64,000 nucleotides of DNA from assembly GCF_000003815.2 (NCBI RefSeq), contig NC_049987.1, positions 12,422,778-12,486,777 on the forward strand. Reading direction: 5' to 3'. The translations under genes were made by a program, and so were the position numbers. Positions 1-14,500 of this stretch are shown here, piece after piece (within the stretch, counting starts at the first letter, position 1; the number at the start of each line of letters is the position of its first letter). Source of the DNA: Branchiostoma floridae. Lineage: Eukaryota > Chordata > Leptocardii > Amphioxiformes > Branchiostomatidae. The notes beneath the pieces are model-generated. The model was given only the letters and a program-made list of their open reading frames with translations, did no database searches and was not told the origin of the DNA.

Positions 1-3000
1 CGGCGGGCATCTTTATGTGTTCTTTCTTCCTCCCTGCCCCGCGCGCCACCCATCACAGGCCCGGTAGCCTTGCCACGTCCTCAGTTCTCTCGATCTCTCT
101 GTTCCCGTCTCTATCTTCGTCACGTGCGCGTTCAAATACGGGTGACAGCCATATACTTGTTAAACTGATCAACATCATTCTGTTTCCCAGCCCTCTGTAC
201 TCTACGCTGTACATTACTCTGTAAACATCCACGTCCTCTCTCGCGTCGTGTCCTGTCTTGACTGCCACGTCACACGGCCAGGCCAACCCGACCCTGTTCA
301 TATGGTTATAATTACAGCGGCGACCTGGTCCTCACGATGTTATCTCGTGACACACGGTGGTACGGTTGCTATGCTTTTGTCCGCGTTGTCAGGGGAATTT
401 GCCCCGCCCAAGGCACGGCGGGGTGCCGACCGCGGCACTGTATCCATGTCTACACTGATACACATTGCTGAATATTTGTATTGATAAAGCATTGATGGTG
501 GTCATGTCAAGAAACAGCAAAAATCACTTACAGAGAGGATGCGTAGATTTTTCAAATTCATACAAGTATAAAAGTGACACTTATACACTGCTTTCAAAAT
601 ACCCTATTAAATCAGACGAACGTAAGAAAGGTTAAAAAGCAGATAACTCGTTTCCTAACTGAGTGATACATCAATTTATTGTCGATACAAGAAAGGAAGA
701 CATACACACAGAGCAAATAATTGGTCTTCAGTATAACGTTACATCTTCTTGAACGGGGTGTTAAGTTTTTCCCGACTTTTGACCGGGCCAACAGCGACAT
801 TGTAGTAGAAAGACCTTTTCGGCCTATGGGTTAACGCTTGTTTTGTAATCTGGCGGCCGGGATTCGAATCCCGGGAGCCAGGAGTTTTGTTTCTACTCAA
901 CTCTCACAGTTGTCCAGAAGCCCGGTGTCATAACGTTGAGAGATCTTTTGTCGGACTAAAATCAGAAGGCCATTTGTTTTGCATATAGATTAATCGCCTT
1001 CGAGAGAACTGTTATACGACATGGTGTGAATGAATACCTCCCGCGAGGCATTCTATCACCCTCTTGTAAGGCCACATTTGTAACAATGAGGTTTTACCCT
1101 TGATTGTATGAATAGGTAACGGCGGAATTTTGATATCGCAGCGTTGACCAAACACCCAACGAAAGCAGTAATGATTTCAGACTTCAACCCCCGTACACGC
1201 CCGACAACACGTAGAAACTAAGTTTTCTATGCTGATCATGGGTAAAAGGGTGTCTAGTCACTGCCACGGTTTTAATAATAGCGCAGCAGATATTACATAG
1301 GTGGGGAGTTGCATGGATTTATGATCCCAAAATGAGGAGTTTTTGATGCCCCAAATTTATAAAAGAAAACACAAACAATCTGCAAGAAGTGAATGAGTGG
1401 GCTTTCGCATATACATTTTATAGTTAGGTTGACTTGATCTTTGTTACTAGTACTTGTACGAGTCACGATTACCACCTTGAGTGTTTTACTTGCTCAGCTA
1501 GTGACATTCACATTTGGGGAGAATAGCGACAATACGAATGAAGATTCGCAGATCTATGACAAACGGAAAATATGGCGTCGGTTGTAAGACAAGGATCCCG
1601 GGCTGCAAACAACAACAACACTCTCTTTAACCCCTCCTTCACCAACTAAATTACTTCTGTGTGTTTTAGTAAAATTCAAATCTTTTGTGTAATGTATCAT
1701 TTTCAAGCAGAAGGACACCAAAAGTTTACCACGTATTAAAAGCCGATATATATTCCTTTTTTCAACACATTGATTCAAACATCGCCAGGCGTCGGTTTGT
1801 AAACAAACTGGAGGGCCGGCCGACCGATCTAATCCAGCTCCCTCGTCAATTCCCCCTTCTTCCCCAGACTTTGCTTTACATTGTGTGCTTCATTACAAGC
1901 TGCGATTTTATTTACATAGATGTGGCTTTTTTTTTTCAATTTCAATTTTCCTATCAAGGACGCCAGAGCTAGTCGAACACTAGCCTGTGTTTACACAAGC
2001 TCTCGCCGGCTGGGCTTAATGACCCCCTCCCCCCTCCTACGGGTGGCGGCAATCTTAGGGCCGGCCGCTAGGGGCTTGATTTTAGTCAGGCTAGTCGAAC
2101 ACATGCCGACGCATCAAACAGCGGCTTGTGCAGAGGTTGTTACCGGTCGTATTGAATCAGGAACTGTAGTTCATTAGAATAGAGAAATACATAGGTGTAA
2201 TGAGTTATTGGAAAGAATACCTTATTAAATCGGAAAGCGAGGGTTGATATTTCCGAGGCGTTGTCGATTATTGATAGAACAGGACAGGGCCAGAGTCAAG
2301 TTCTCAATCAAGGGCGGAAATATGTAGCAAGGCGGTCAGTGTTGACGTTGCTTTCATGGATGTGTTTTGAAAACAAATTATATATAGAAAGTCGACTTCA
2401 TCGACGAACTATCCGTACTCTGCCGGTTAAATTTGTGTGTGTCTAGCGCAGATATAATGTACGTAGGAAAGAACGGAAATGGCGACGGGTTCCGCGCGTC
2501 ACCGGCCCCGCGCGGGGAATGCCCCGGGGGAATGTCGGAAACTGATATTTCCTTGCACCTTAGCTTCGGTATTTTATAAATATTGGTGACAGAATAGACG
2601 AGAATATAGCAAAGAAGGGACTGAGAGGGCTGTGTCAGTATTAAAGATGCGTCATCGTAGGAATGAAAGCTTGGGTATTGTTTACTGTGCAAACAGGGGA
2701 ACAATTGGGGCGGAGACAGGCGTGCATTTGAAAGGGTAAGTTCGCGGGGAAAATTCAGCTCGTCTAGGTGAAACAAAAACATTTCAAGTTTCCGCCCTCA
2801 AAGGTGAGAACCAATCAGCTACCGTTGCCATTAGTGAAATGGATGATTGACATTGATTGACATGGCTTTCAAGATAGGATTTTCAGGGCCTTTTAGACCA
2901 TCGTGACACATATTCTCCAAGCAGAGGTTTGGACCGGCGGAGATAGTATCATGGTAGTAGTCGGAATTTGTATTATTTAGATATCTCTTTTGGAGTGGGG

Positions 3001-5302
3001 GAGTCCCAACAAAGCTTTGCACTGAATACAGAACCCAAGCGTAATACGTTAAAACGTAACTTTGTCCATTAAAGGTTATGTGTTCGGTGCCGTTTATCTC
3101 CATGTGTGTCTGTTTGTAGCCTGCATAACTCGCAAAGTATGGATTCTGATGAATCTTGAATGTGTGTAGGGTCGTGAACATAAAAGTCAAGTTCTAAAAT
3201 GGTTCCGCCTATCGGTTTTCTAGCGTACTGCAGTGAACTTTCCGTTTTGATATCTAGTGTTCTGGCCATGCTTTGGTCAAGATTCATAAGTCTAAGATAG
3301 ATCTTGTAACTTAAGAAAAAATATGTAGGTGTGTACAGGTGAACATAAGATGGGAAAAGTTTAAACTATGAAAATCTTATCTTAGTATGAAAATCTTATC
3401 TGATAGCAAAGAAGGCTGTTGTAGCGTTACCTCAAAAATTAGATGTGACGTACCCTGCTGATTTAAATGATTTATGTTTAATAATTTTCGCTTTAGTTTG
3501 CTTCGTGATGCCTCAAATATGAAATTTCCATCATTTACTACTATAGAATTATAGTATCCTGTCATTGATTATGCAAAAGAGGTATCTATTTGCATAATTG
3601 ATACCCAAAGAATTTCGGTCTTTCTCAGTTACATATGTGAGAAGTTAGATGGAATGTAGGGATTTATAACATTTTGCCATTACTTATGCAAATTAGACAT
3701 TACAAAACCTAAAAAAGCATGACGATCCATCAAAACGTTCTTGATTTATTCTCTTCTAAACTTTGAAACGATTTCCGAAAATAAAGGCGCTAGGGGACCC
3801 AAACTTACAGCACTAACTCTCTGCCCCAAGAGATACCCACCTTTAAAAAATCAAGACCGTGAAATGTCAGGAAACAGGAAATATAAAAACAGTAGTTCCG
3901 CTGCAGTACCTTAGGGAGTAGATTGGGGATCCATTATCGAACTTGACCTTCGATTTCCCTGACTACCAAATACCATTAAAGATCCATCCAAGACTTAATC
4001 AAGTTATACTGTTCACAGACACACACACAAATATTTGTATGGAGTATAGGGGGTTATGGATAGATGGGTTGTCACCTGACGGCTAAACACGCCCAAATAT
4101 AACATTTTGGCAAAGGTAAATATAGATTTTCAGAATCTACTCAAAATGAGGCAAGCTTAACTTTTTTTGCAGAGTTGATAAAATGTTTGCGAGGCTTCTC
4201 CCAAGATGGAATCATTGCATGGAAAAGAAGATGTAAAAGAACAAAAATGAAGAATCTATTGTTTGGTATACTACATTCTGTTCAACCCTCTTGACCACTT
4301 TGATTGCATTATGAAGGCAACTTTTTTCAAACTTTTTTGTAATCGCACGCTCGCATCAGCTTTTGGCTTCCCAGAGGATGCCATCCATATAATCAAATCA
4401 ACATGGCCTAAGATGAAGTTATGTCAACACATCACAGTCCAGTCTTCCTTCGTTGAAAAAATGACATTTTCACAACACCCCCATTTGTACCTTTCATTGG
4501 ACACGCCAACCACCTTGCCTTTTAGAGAGCTATCAGAGCTTACGTAGATCGCAGACCAAGGAGGTTAAAAACTTAACTTTTTGGGCAGACTACTCTGACT
4601 TCACACTACTGTTTTTTCTGAAATTTCTAACGTTCCATAATTTGGACCATGTTGTCTATGTGCCTTATGCGCAATGGGTTTGGCCAAATAGAGACCCGTC
4701 AGAGTTACCATGCATTTGAACGCCCAATGCCATTGTCCCGCCACGCGTGGCCACGCCTCCCTGAAACAGACTCTACCATTGCCTTTACAGGGTGGTGGGC
4801 TCGTGATTCAATCTGCGCTAAAGCCACTTGAGTGGCTATCACAATACTAGCCAGTCACATGATTTAATCTATGGTATATCATAGATAAGATGGGAATGAT
4901 GGCGATGTACCAATTCGCAAAATACATGTACTAGCCTGTTGCACCAACCAACCGCTCGAATTGGCACCTTCCAATTCCATCCTGACCCGAGTGCCTCTCG
5001 AGTGGCCCAGTGTCTCTGGAGAGGGATTTTGTGAATTTTTTTCTCACTTGGGTTCCATATAATCAAAGGTCACTTTTTCACTCGCCCTAAAGCAGTGCAA
5101 CGTGACCAACATTAAACCGTATGACTGACTACTTCACTTGGCAAGTTGATTGTTGGGTTAAAGTCCACCGGGTTTCTCCGGCAGTGGTGCGAACTAGTGC
5201 CAAATGCACATTGGAAACTGGAGCTACCTGCACTTCGTCGCCGGTGTAGCGGTCACGTTTGCAGAATTAAGGGTATTATAGCAGTGACGACCGGCGGAAA
5301 AC
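1..5302. other. intergenic region upstream of XDH
   Basis: I see no supported gene here. The short open frames have no domain, codon pattern or splice structure that I can defend. The stretch holds diverged interspersed repeats. One, around 3760-4040, has a conserved 'accaaataccatt...gatccatccaagacttaat' tail like the elements at 5753 and 26040. A 13-base direct repeat (gctagtcgaacac) occurs near 1969 and 2091. A small GC-rich patch lies at about 2480-2530. The bases just upstream of the XDH start, roughly 5260-5302, resemble the bases upstream of exon 1 of the inverted copy, so the duplicated block includes some 5' flank. Confidence 0.6.
4355..4412 (+). repeat. dispersed 55-bp repeat, second copy at 24647-24702
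   Basis: The stretch 'ttcccagaggatgycatcca' and its surroundings occur here and again on the plus strand near 24647-24702, in an intron of the XDH pseudocopy. The two copies differ at a few bases. This looks like a fragment of an interspersed element; I see no coding capacity. Confidence 0.5.
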
Positions 5303-8300
5303 ATGCCTGAGAAGTCAACTACAGGAGTTGGGGCGAAGTCGGACCTTGTTTTCTTCGTCAATGGCAAAAAGGTATTACGTACTGAAGTTGCGTTACATAT
5401 TGTTTTGATGACCTGTTTGCTAAGCTAGGAGGTCAGTGACCTTTCCCTTAGCAGTACGAACCTGTAGGCTGTACCTGTGTGAAAAGGGGACGAACCAGTT
5501 AGTCACGGTTCAACATACAAACCTATCATTAAACAGACGAGAAAGGGCATATTCAATACCTCACCTTTGAACTTTCACAAAAACTACCAGGTAGTCCCTT
5601 TATCAAGTTGGCCTTACTTAGATATGGTCCCAAGAAATCATATGCAGCTACTCCTCTATTAAAGGACCAACAGTTTAGCATCAGTAGCACACTTTGACCC
5701 CCGTCCACTAGTCCCTGACCCAACTGCAGACAGCGAAGCCAGCTGAATACAAGAGTTCGGAGACCTCATACCTCCATGAAATATTTTGATTATGCAAATC
5801 AAGACCATAGCATGTACAGGTCAAAGATTTTTTAAAAAATGAGGTTCTGCTACAGTACCAAGTGACACCAAGGGGCCCAAAATACCTACCCATAATACCA
5901 AATATCATTACAATCCATCTAGAGGGTCTAGAGTTATGCTAACCACAAATATGTGGAAACAGACACAAGCAGACAAACACCAAAAACTATACCTCCATTT
6001 TTCATGGAGGTAATAACCTACAATGTTGTACAGGGAATAGGCATGACTAGGGCTGGGTATCGGTACAGCATACCGGTACAAAACCGGTTTTTCTTATTGG
6101 ACCGGTACAGAAAAACCGGACCTGAAAAAATTAGGTGGACCGGATGTTGGACCGATTAGAAAATTAACAGATTATTTCACCAGACATCCACACATTTTGG
6201 CGCTTGCAGGTGGAAGAAAATAACAAGAGTGAAGTAGAGTAGAGTTTAAAGTAATTTCTACCAACTTTTACAGCCAATCGTACAGGTGCAGTTAGCGTTG
6301 TAGGATTTTAAAATGCCAGTGTAAGTCTAATACTCCACCAAACAGATTTCTTTGTAGTGAAATGGATCATTGGTATGAGTCGTATTGAATCAGGTCCAGA
6401 CCTGAACCTGATCCTTTGGACCTGAACCGGACCTGGACCTGAATTTTCTGTACCGGTACCCAGCCCTAGGCATGACTGACCAGCAGATAATATAAGGCAA
6501 TGATCTGCAGGCACCATAACGATACATTTTTCTCCTGTAGGTTGTGGACCCGGATGTAGACCCAGAGATGACTTTGTTGACCTACCTGAGGAGAAAATGT
6601 ATCCATTGAAATGGAACTTTTTTTCATGATGGTTGTCTAACTTGCGCCCAGGAGGATTAACCCTAAACCTAACACATTTAGGACAAATTTGAATGTGCAC
6701 TGGAAACTTAAAGGAACATCTCTTGCTTATTTAACATTTTTTGTAACATTCTGATAGTTTGTAGTCATCCTCAATTCATCCTACATTGCCATAAAACAAC
6801 TCATCTTACCAACTTAATTGTGCTACATATGAGAAAATAGGATCAGCCATGTCTGAACTCGATTTGTGGTTGAGATTCCGTAACAGTTGAACAGTACGCC
6901 TGACTGGAGCGAAGCTGGGATGTGGGGAAGGTGGGTGTGGAGCCTGCACTGTCATGGTGTCCAGGTACAACCCCACACAGAGGAAAGTGCTGTATCCTTT
7001 TCTACTAATAACAAGCTTATGACACATATAATTGGCACAGAGTACAAGGTGCACTTCCTGTATAGCAGCATTTATACTGGAGTGGGGAATTTCAGTATTT
7101 GTGTGTGTGTGTGTGGGGGGGGGTGTAGTTAATTGCATGATTTTTGCAAGCTGCCAGAAGACTTGTGGTGAAATTAAATGATACCAATGACCAGACAGAA
7201 ATACTTCTACTACTTCTACTTCATTCCCTACTGCTGATGTCTGTTAATCATTACTTAAAGAGGAAGACTTTGACACCTTTGCTGCTTATAGATAATGTAC
7301 ATTTTTGGGTACTTGAAACTCTCTTATCCAAACATACCTGTGTTTGTTTGGTTTCTGCATGATATGGCCATGTGCACTATTGGCCTTTGCCAGATTGTTT
7401 TAATGAGTTTATGCCTCTTATCTCTCTTGGGTAAAAACAAATCTTTGAGAATGAACCCACAAACATATCCAAATAACCCCAATTGGAGGTAAACCTCCTG
7501 ATTGAAGGTGAAGAGGTACATTTTCCTGACTACTTCCCAGTCACCTTGCTGTGAATGCCTGCCTTGCACCTATCTGCTCCCTACATGGTGCAGCTGTCAC
7601 AACAGTGGAGGGGATCGGCAGCACCAGGACCAGGCTGAACCCTGTACAGGTCAGCTTCTCGTGTTCTCCACAGTAAAGGTTTAGTAGAATTAGTCTCATT
7701 CTTTAACATTATATAAAATGTCATAGTGTAGTAAGCCCCATGCTGCTATTGATTTATTGTTTTATTTGCCTGTGAAGTATATTTTTGTAGCATGTAAAGT
7801 GTATCTGAATTTCACCATTATAACCCTCCAGGAGAGGATTGCGAAGGCCCATGGGTCCCAGTGTGGTTTCTGCACCCCGGGGATTGTCATGTCAATGTAC
7901 ACCTTACTGCGGAACCATCCTACCCCCGACATGGAGCAGTTGGAAACAACTTTACAGGGTGAATAGTGCATTATAGATATACGATGAGATTTGTCATTGT
8001 CCCAAATTATGGCCGGGCTTGAAATTTATAGAGCACCTGCCAGATTCAGTCTGTTTTCTACACCTGTCATTTCTATTATCTCATGTGTTTTCTGCTCAAG
8101 GGAAGTGTAGTATATTTTTTGCTAAATTTGACTTCAAAAATCTTTATATGCTTTTTATCCTATCCTATTTGCTTCGCAGAAAACTTCAATGTTCTATTTT
8201 GTCCTCCTTCAGCACTTCTGCTTGTCCACTATTTAATACTTACCATACAGATATCAATTTATGATACTAGTAATAGATTCAAGACTACAACAAATTGTTT

Positions 8301-8481
8301 CAACTGCCCAGGTAACCTCTGCAGGTGTACTGGCTACAGACCTATCCTGGAGGGATACAAGACTTTCACCAAGGTACAGAGATCATATGTGGCTCTGTTA
8401 AATTTGTGTAATGGGCGTTCAGTACCAGGGATAGCTCTCTCTCTGTGCATACGTGTTTGTTTGTTTGTTTGTTTGTTTGTT

Positions 8482-8535
<54 letters not shown>

Positions 8536-11500
8536 AGCATGCATGTACAAGCATGTGTGTGTGTGGAATTGTGGATAATAGTTACCACTAGGGGCAGGTC
8601 TGCATCTACGATTCTACGTACACAACATTCAGCACCAAGGACAGAGCTGGTCGGCGTTTTGATTGCTGTCAGCATTGCAGGGACAGATTTTGCCCTGTTT
8701 AAGTTCTGAGAAAGTTCAGTACCTGGGACACCCCCTCCCCTTTTGAGCCTGTTTCAGGAACATGTATGTTGGTTGTTCAAAAGGAGTGCAATGATGTTTT
8801 CACATATAATTTATGCACTGCACTTTTCCGCAATTTCCAGGAGTCTCATGGCTGCTGTGGAGGAATGGCAAGCAATGGCTGCTGCCGTGATTATCAATGT
8901 GAACAGGCAGCCAATGGAAATACTGGGAATGAATGGGATGAGAATGTAAGTCATGCTGCAGTTTTGTTGTTGAGGTGCATTATTTGTTTCATCCCTGGTG
9001 CCAACTTTTCTCATGTTAAGTGATTAAACTATTTGCTCTTTGAAATCATTTGATCCATTCCTCAGGTCTCTAAAGAATTGTTCCAGGTGTCAGAGTTCTT
9101 GCCTCTTGATCCTACCCAAGAACCCATCTTTCCACCAGAGCTGATGGTAAATCACATTAGTATGTTTATCATTGTTGTTTAGTATTAGTTATTCAAAAGT
9201 TGCATATGTCTGTTCAGATTCAATATATCTTGTTGCCTGTACCATTCAATGCTATAGGGGACATGTTATATCATATCTTTCTGCTGTATTATTTGGGCCT
9301 TGGTTTCGTTAAATGATGTATCACAGCATTTTTACCAGCCAGTATCATTTTTTTATGTAGAAAGGTGAGGGCAGTGATGAAAGAACTCTGAAGTTTGTAG
9401 GAGAACGAGTCACTTGGATCAAACCCGCAACTTTTAAGGAGGTTCTGGAGCTGAAGACAAAGATTCCACGTGCCAAGCTGGTGGTTGGGAACTCAGAAAT
9501 TGGTGTGTATCAAATGGGATACTTATGATTGATTCTAAGATGCCCTATATTGAGGTGTGGAACATTGTAAAGCCACTCTTAATCATATATTTTTGCTGTA
9601 AAGAAACTCTGGTACACTAGACACTTTAGACTTGAAGTGTTCATGTGAATTGAAAAAATGGCGTTGTGGTGCAGGTGTGGAGGTGAAATTCAAGAACTGT
9701 GACTATCCCTTCATCATCGCACCCGGACACCTGCCTGAGATCAACTTCCACAGGTACACTGAACATGGCATCACATTTGGAGCCGGATGCACCATTACTT
9801 ACCTTAACGACACTCTGGCAGAGGCCATAGATACTCTTCCAGGTAAAATATCTGTCATATCTAAAATTTTGATCTTCAATATGCATTATATGAACTAATA
9901 ACTATGATGAATAATCTGGTAGATTTGCCATGTATAAAGTAAATTACCTCATCCCAGCTCAGAAAAGAACAAAAAATTAGTCCAATAATGCATTTAAGTA
10001 CAGAGTTATCAACCCAGGGTTGATGTATTTTTTTCTGGACCTATCATAGAGAATGTGTTGCCACCAAGCACTGTAAGGGAATCCTCACTGGATAGCTTTG
10101 AATATATAGAACAATGCTTGCAGCTAGATGTGCATAGGTTTAAGGTGTGTCAGGGCAAAGCTGGTGAGTTATGCTGAAGGGTGGTTTTACTGACTATACA
10201 GAGAAACAAAAGCTTAATATATGTGTTATCATTTAAGTTATAAAGAATAGTTATTTTGGCTGCACAGATACAGATAGTTATGTAAAGTTTTCAGGTATTA
10301 AGTAAGAATCCCCATGTCTAACCCTTAATGTGTTGTGTTAATAGAACATCAGACCAGACTGTTTGCTGCCATAGTGGAGATGCTGAGGTGGTTTGCAGGC
10401 CGCCAGATCAGGAATGTTGGGGTAGGATTTGTGATAACTCTTGAACAGTTTAGAAACATGTCACTGACATTTAATAGTGACTCATTTGGACATAATGTAT
10501 GATTAGTTTACTTTTGATGATTCTTTTCATGTTGCCTTAAAGAGCTTACGAGTAAAAAAAATGTTATGACTTGAAACCAGTTTATTCTGACTACAGTGCA
10601 TTGGAGGGAACATCCTGACTGCCAGCCCCATCTCTGACCTGAACCCCATCTTCCTGTCAGCTGGCTGCACCATGACTGTCATGTCACACCAGGGAGGCAG
10701 CCGTGTTGTCAAGATGGATCACACCTTCTTCCCTGGTTACAGGGAGACTGCTCTCACTCCTGAGGAGGTCATGATGTCTCTGGATGTTCCTTTCACCAAG
10801 GAGGTCAGTTCCTCTGATTTAGACACTGTTTATTTGCCACACTTTATACAACGTGAAAATAAGTGCCGTTACAGATAAATATTACTACTTTAGGACACAC
10901 TTCTCACCCATCTCTTACGTATACCAATATTTTCAATACAATGTGCTGTGACATGTCCAAGTCCCATTTCTGCATACATGAGTTTTGTAATGTTCTTCAT
11001 TTCGACATGTCGACAGTGAGGCCCTGGTTACATTGAATTGGTATAATGTAATTCATATACTATTAAACAGTGATATTTTGTTGTTCTAAATGTAGGATAC
11101 TATTACTTGAACTATTTGTTATAATTTTGCCAATATGATATAGTACAATGTACGATTCATGCAATGAAGGTCATTCATAGGGAGTAGTATGTACATGTAA
11201 TTACATCTATCAGTTCATGTCAATGCAGCTAAGTGGACAAAATATACAATAATTGTATACTTTGATTCAACGTTGCAGTATTTCTCTACCTTCATTATCT
11301 TCAGAATGAGTACTTCCTGGCTTACAAGCAAGCACGAAGGAGAGATGATGATATTGCCATAGTGAATGCAGCGTTCAGGGTCCAGTTTGAGGAGGGGACT
11401 AATGTTATTAAGGACGTTGCCCTGTCATTTGGAGGAATGGCTCCTACCACTGTCATGGCTCGTAACACTGCCAACAGCCTCATTGGACTGTGAGTACAGA

Positions 11501-14500
11501 AAGTTGCTTGTGGTGTGTGTATTGGCAGTGTCTTGACATAAAAGAGTAGAAGGTTAAATGAAAAGTGGTATAGGCAGAATGGTCTATACTTTGAAGATCT
11601 TTCATGAAATGATATCCCAGTCTGTAAGAGAGAAACTTTATCTGTATTGTTAGGAAGTGGGACAATGATCTGCTTCCCGAGGCCTGCTCATGTCTGGAGG
11701 ATGACCTGCCCCTGTCCCCGTCTGTCCCAGGGGGCATGGTGGAGTTCCGCCGCACCCTCACCACCAGCTTCTTCTTCAAGTTCTTCTTGTCTGTACAACA
11801 GAGGCTGAATCTCAAGGTGGGGGGACTGTCTGGCTCTGTTGTTCCCTTTGATGTACCGGTAGTCTTTCTGATGACCTTCACAAATGCGACATGCCTCCAA
11901 ACATTGTTTACATTGTTGAACAAAAGAGCATACTTTAAGATTGTAGATACTTTAAGATCATCTTACTAGGAGAGTTAATGTTTTATTTCCAATTATGGTC
12001 CTGAAAAAATTAAGGTACAGGTAGGTACCAATTGATAATGTTATATTGAAATGCATCAGTATGCTGGCATTTTAAACATCATATGGTAACTGTAACGTTA
12101 CCAATGAACATATTGTATAAACTGTTAAAAACAACTGTTTGGGGTCGCACCCATGGCAGCGGCTGACCAAAAAAGCTAGCTACATAGATTTGGTAAGTTT
12201 TTGCTAAGGTAACTGGAAACATGTTTTAACATCAAATTTTGTTTTCCTGTTCAGGATGTTCCCCCATCCTACAGGAGTGCCTACAGTCTGTACCACAGGG
12301 AGCCATCACAGGGCACCCAGATGTACCAGGTAACATGGTCTGATCTGATGATGTGGTTTGGGAGGATACACATGTACAGGATTAGCTTTATAGTCTTAAA
12401 CTTTCTCCAGTGTTTGTAGGATGAATGAAGGTTGATGATGAATCAAAGATTGCACCCCATGTTCCAACACCCTTATGTTCTGAAAACCCTTGTATAATGA
12501 TCCAACAGCCCAGGACCTGACACCCCTGTTATGACACCCCAATATTCCGACCCCCACAGATTAGTCAACAAACGTGTTAAATATGTGAATAGTTAAGGTA
12601 GAAGACATTAAACCTAATAAATATTTTACATGTACATGTACTTGCACATAAAAACATGAACACTGAGACACAGTTTCTCTTATTGCTTCCCGAAAATTGA
12701 TAAAATGAAATGACTTTACCAACTGTGAGTACAGGAAGTTCCCAAAGGTCAGCGGAGGGACGATGCTGTTGGCAGACCCATCATGCACCTGTCTGCACTG
12801 AAGCAAGCAACAGGGGAGGCAGTGTACACAGATGACATGCCACACATACAAGGTCAGAATTGAATCCTGGTAGTAGTATGCCCACTTTATAAGCTATTTA
12901 CTGACTTTCTTGTAGCTGTTGAAAGCATAAGACTTCTGACATTGTACTTACCTGTTGTCTAACATTCTGACTGTGCCCTGTCAGGTGAGCTGTATCTTGG
13001 GTTGGTGCTCAGCAAAAAGGCTCACGCCAAAATTGTGTAAGTTAATGCAATACCTGTAAAACATTTTGTTTACTGTGACTAAGGTTTTGTAGTAAGTTTC
13101 AGCAGGGATATTTCCAGCACCGGTGTACCTTTGAACCATTCACACCATCAAAATAAATTTTGTGATGATCTAATTTGGTATCTTGATTTAATTTGTACGG
13201 GTCTATTTTCACAGGACTATGGTTAAAAATATTCCTTTTTAATGGAATGAATATGATTTGTAAATGGAGTCCGTTTGCAATATTCAATTCATTGCATTTG
13301 ACAATTTCTACCATCTCACCATTCTCTAGGTCCATTGATCCCAGTGAGGCCTTGAAGATGCCTGGTGTGGAGACGTTTGTCAGTGCAGAGGATGTGCCAG
13401 GCTCCAACATCACTGGGCCTGTGGTAAAGGATGAGGAGGCCTTTGCCACTGAAAAGGTAATCGTCACAAGTCATGGGAACAGGGCATTGTTGACTTTTTG
13501 AAATGAAATTGAAGCTATTTTTCAGGGAAGTTGAGTGCAGCAACATGGCATTGATAGCATTATCAACAATTCATCATAGCAGTGTTAACATCTACCAATT
13601 TACATAACAGTGTAAACATCTATCAAAGAAATTGTTATCATAGAAAGCCTGTACTTGAGAATGACCTAATAAAAACAATGAGGACTAAAACCTGCTTGAT
13701 TTATACCTATTGCAATAAGACACCCTCCAGATTGAAATAAATTTCAACGGGTAGTAAAAGAGTAGATTCTGATGTGTTGTTTCTTTTTAAAGGTGACCTG
13801 TGTTGGGCAGATAGTAGGTGCTGTGCTGGCAGACACACAGGCACATGCACAACGGGCAGCTAAAGCAGTGGTGGTGCAGTATGAAGACCTCGGGCCCAAA
13901 ATCATCACAATTGAGGTCTGTGGGACAAATGTAGAGTGCACCTAGTGCATGTGCAAGAAACATGGCTGATCTAATGTAACCAGAGAAAAAGTGTCAAAGT
14001 TATTGCCACTTTAAGAGAACTTAGTCCCATAAGTTCTCTTAAAGACTGCTTATAGACTGAAAAAGCAGAAACTTACTAATAGGCACAATTGGCAATAAGT
14101 ATTGATTAATAAATTTGAATTTATGTTGATTATGACATGGACAAATCCTTTAAACTTCATACAGGGTGTGCTGAACTGATTTATCTCTGCATCACTTGTT
14201 CATTTTCAGGATGCAATTCTACACCAGTCATTCTACCAACCTGTCAACAAGATAGAGAAAGGGAATCTAGTGGAGGCATTTGAAAAGTCTGACCAGGTAC
14301 ACAGAGATGTTCATCGAGAATTTACCAATAATTGAAAATCTTCTTGTAGACAGATGGTTGATAGCCTATGTACAGTTTATGAAGGTGTTGGCTGAAGACA
14401 TCAGCTGTCCTTCAATCAGGAGTTTGCTACTCTGTGCATTGGTAGAGAAATGGTCAAGTAGCCATCCTTTATATTACAAAGTTGGAATTGGTCACAATTC

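Larger units (their letters stand above)
5303..8945 (+). other. XDH: XDH exons 1-7: two 2Fe-2S cluster domains
   Basis: Residues 1 to about 209. The plant-ferredoxin-like cluster is bound by C52, C57, C60 ([10 protein letters not shown]) and C82 (NACLAP). The second, helical cluster domain has C122 and C125 (SQCGFCTPG) and C157 and C159 (LCRCTGYRP). Exon 7 encodes a Cys/Gly-rich linker containing HGCCGG and NGCCRD, which aligns with the human GGCCGG linker between the iron-sulphur and FAD domains. Exon 3 ends at 6991 with a GT donor (ct|gtatcc). This choice restores the exact family spacing to exon 4. Confidence 0.93.

Noticed and set aside
840-890. A tRNA gene suggested by gggattcgaatcccgg
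   Set aside because: It has a T-arm-like hairpin and B-box match, but no matching acceptor stem, D arm or anticodon arm upstream.
6985-6995. A GC donor for XDH intron 3 (gt|gctgta)
   Set aside because: Moving the border three bases on gives an ordinary GT donor (ct|gtatcc), the same phase, and exact family spacing (RKVLHLAVN).
8334-8709. Open frames rich in His-Thr or Cys-Val repeats
   Set aside because: They are translations of the (TTTG)n(TG)n microsatellite in XDH intron 6.
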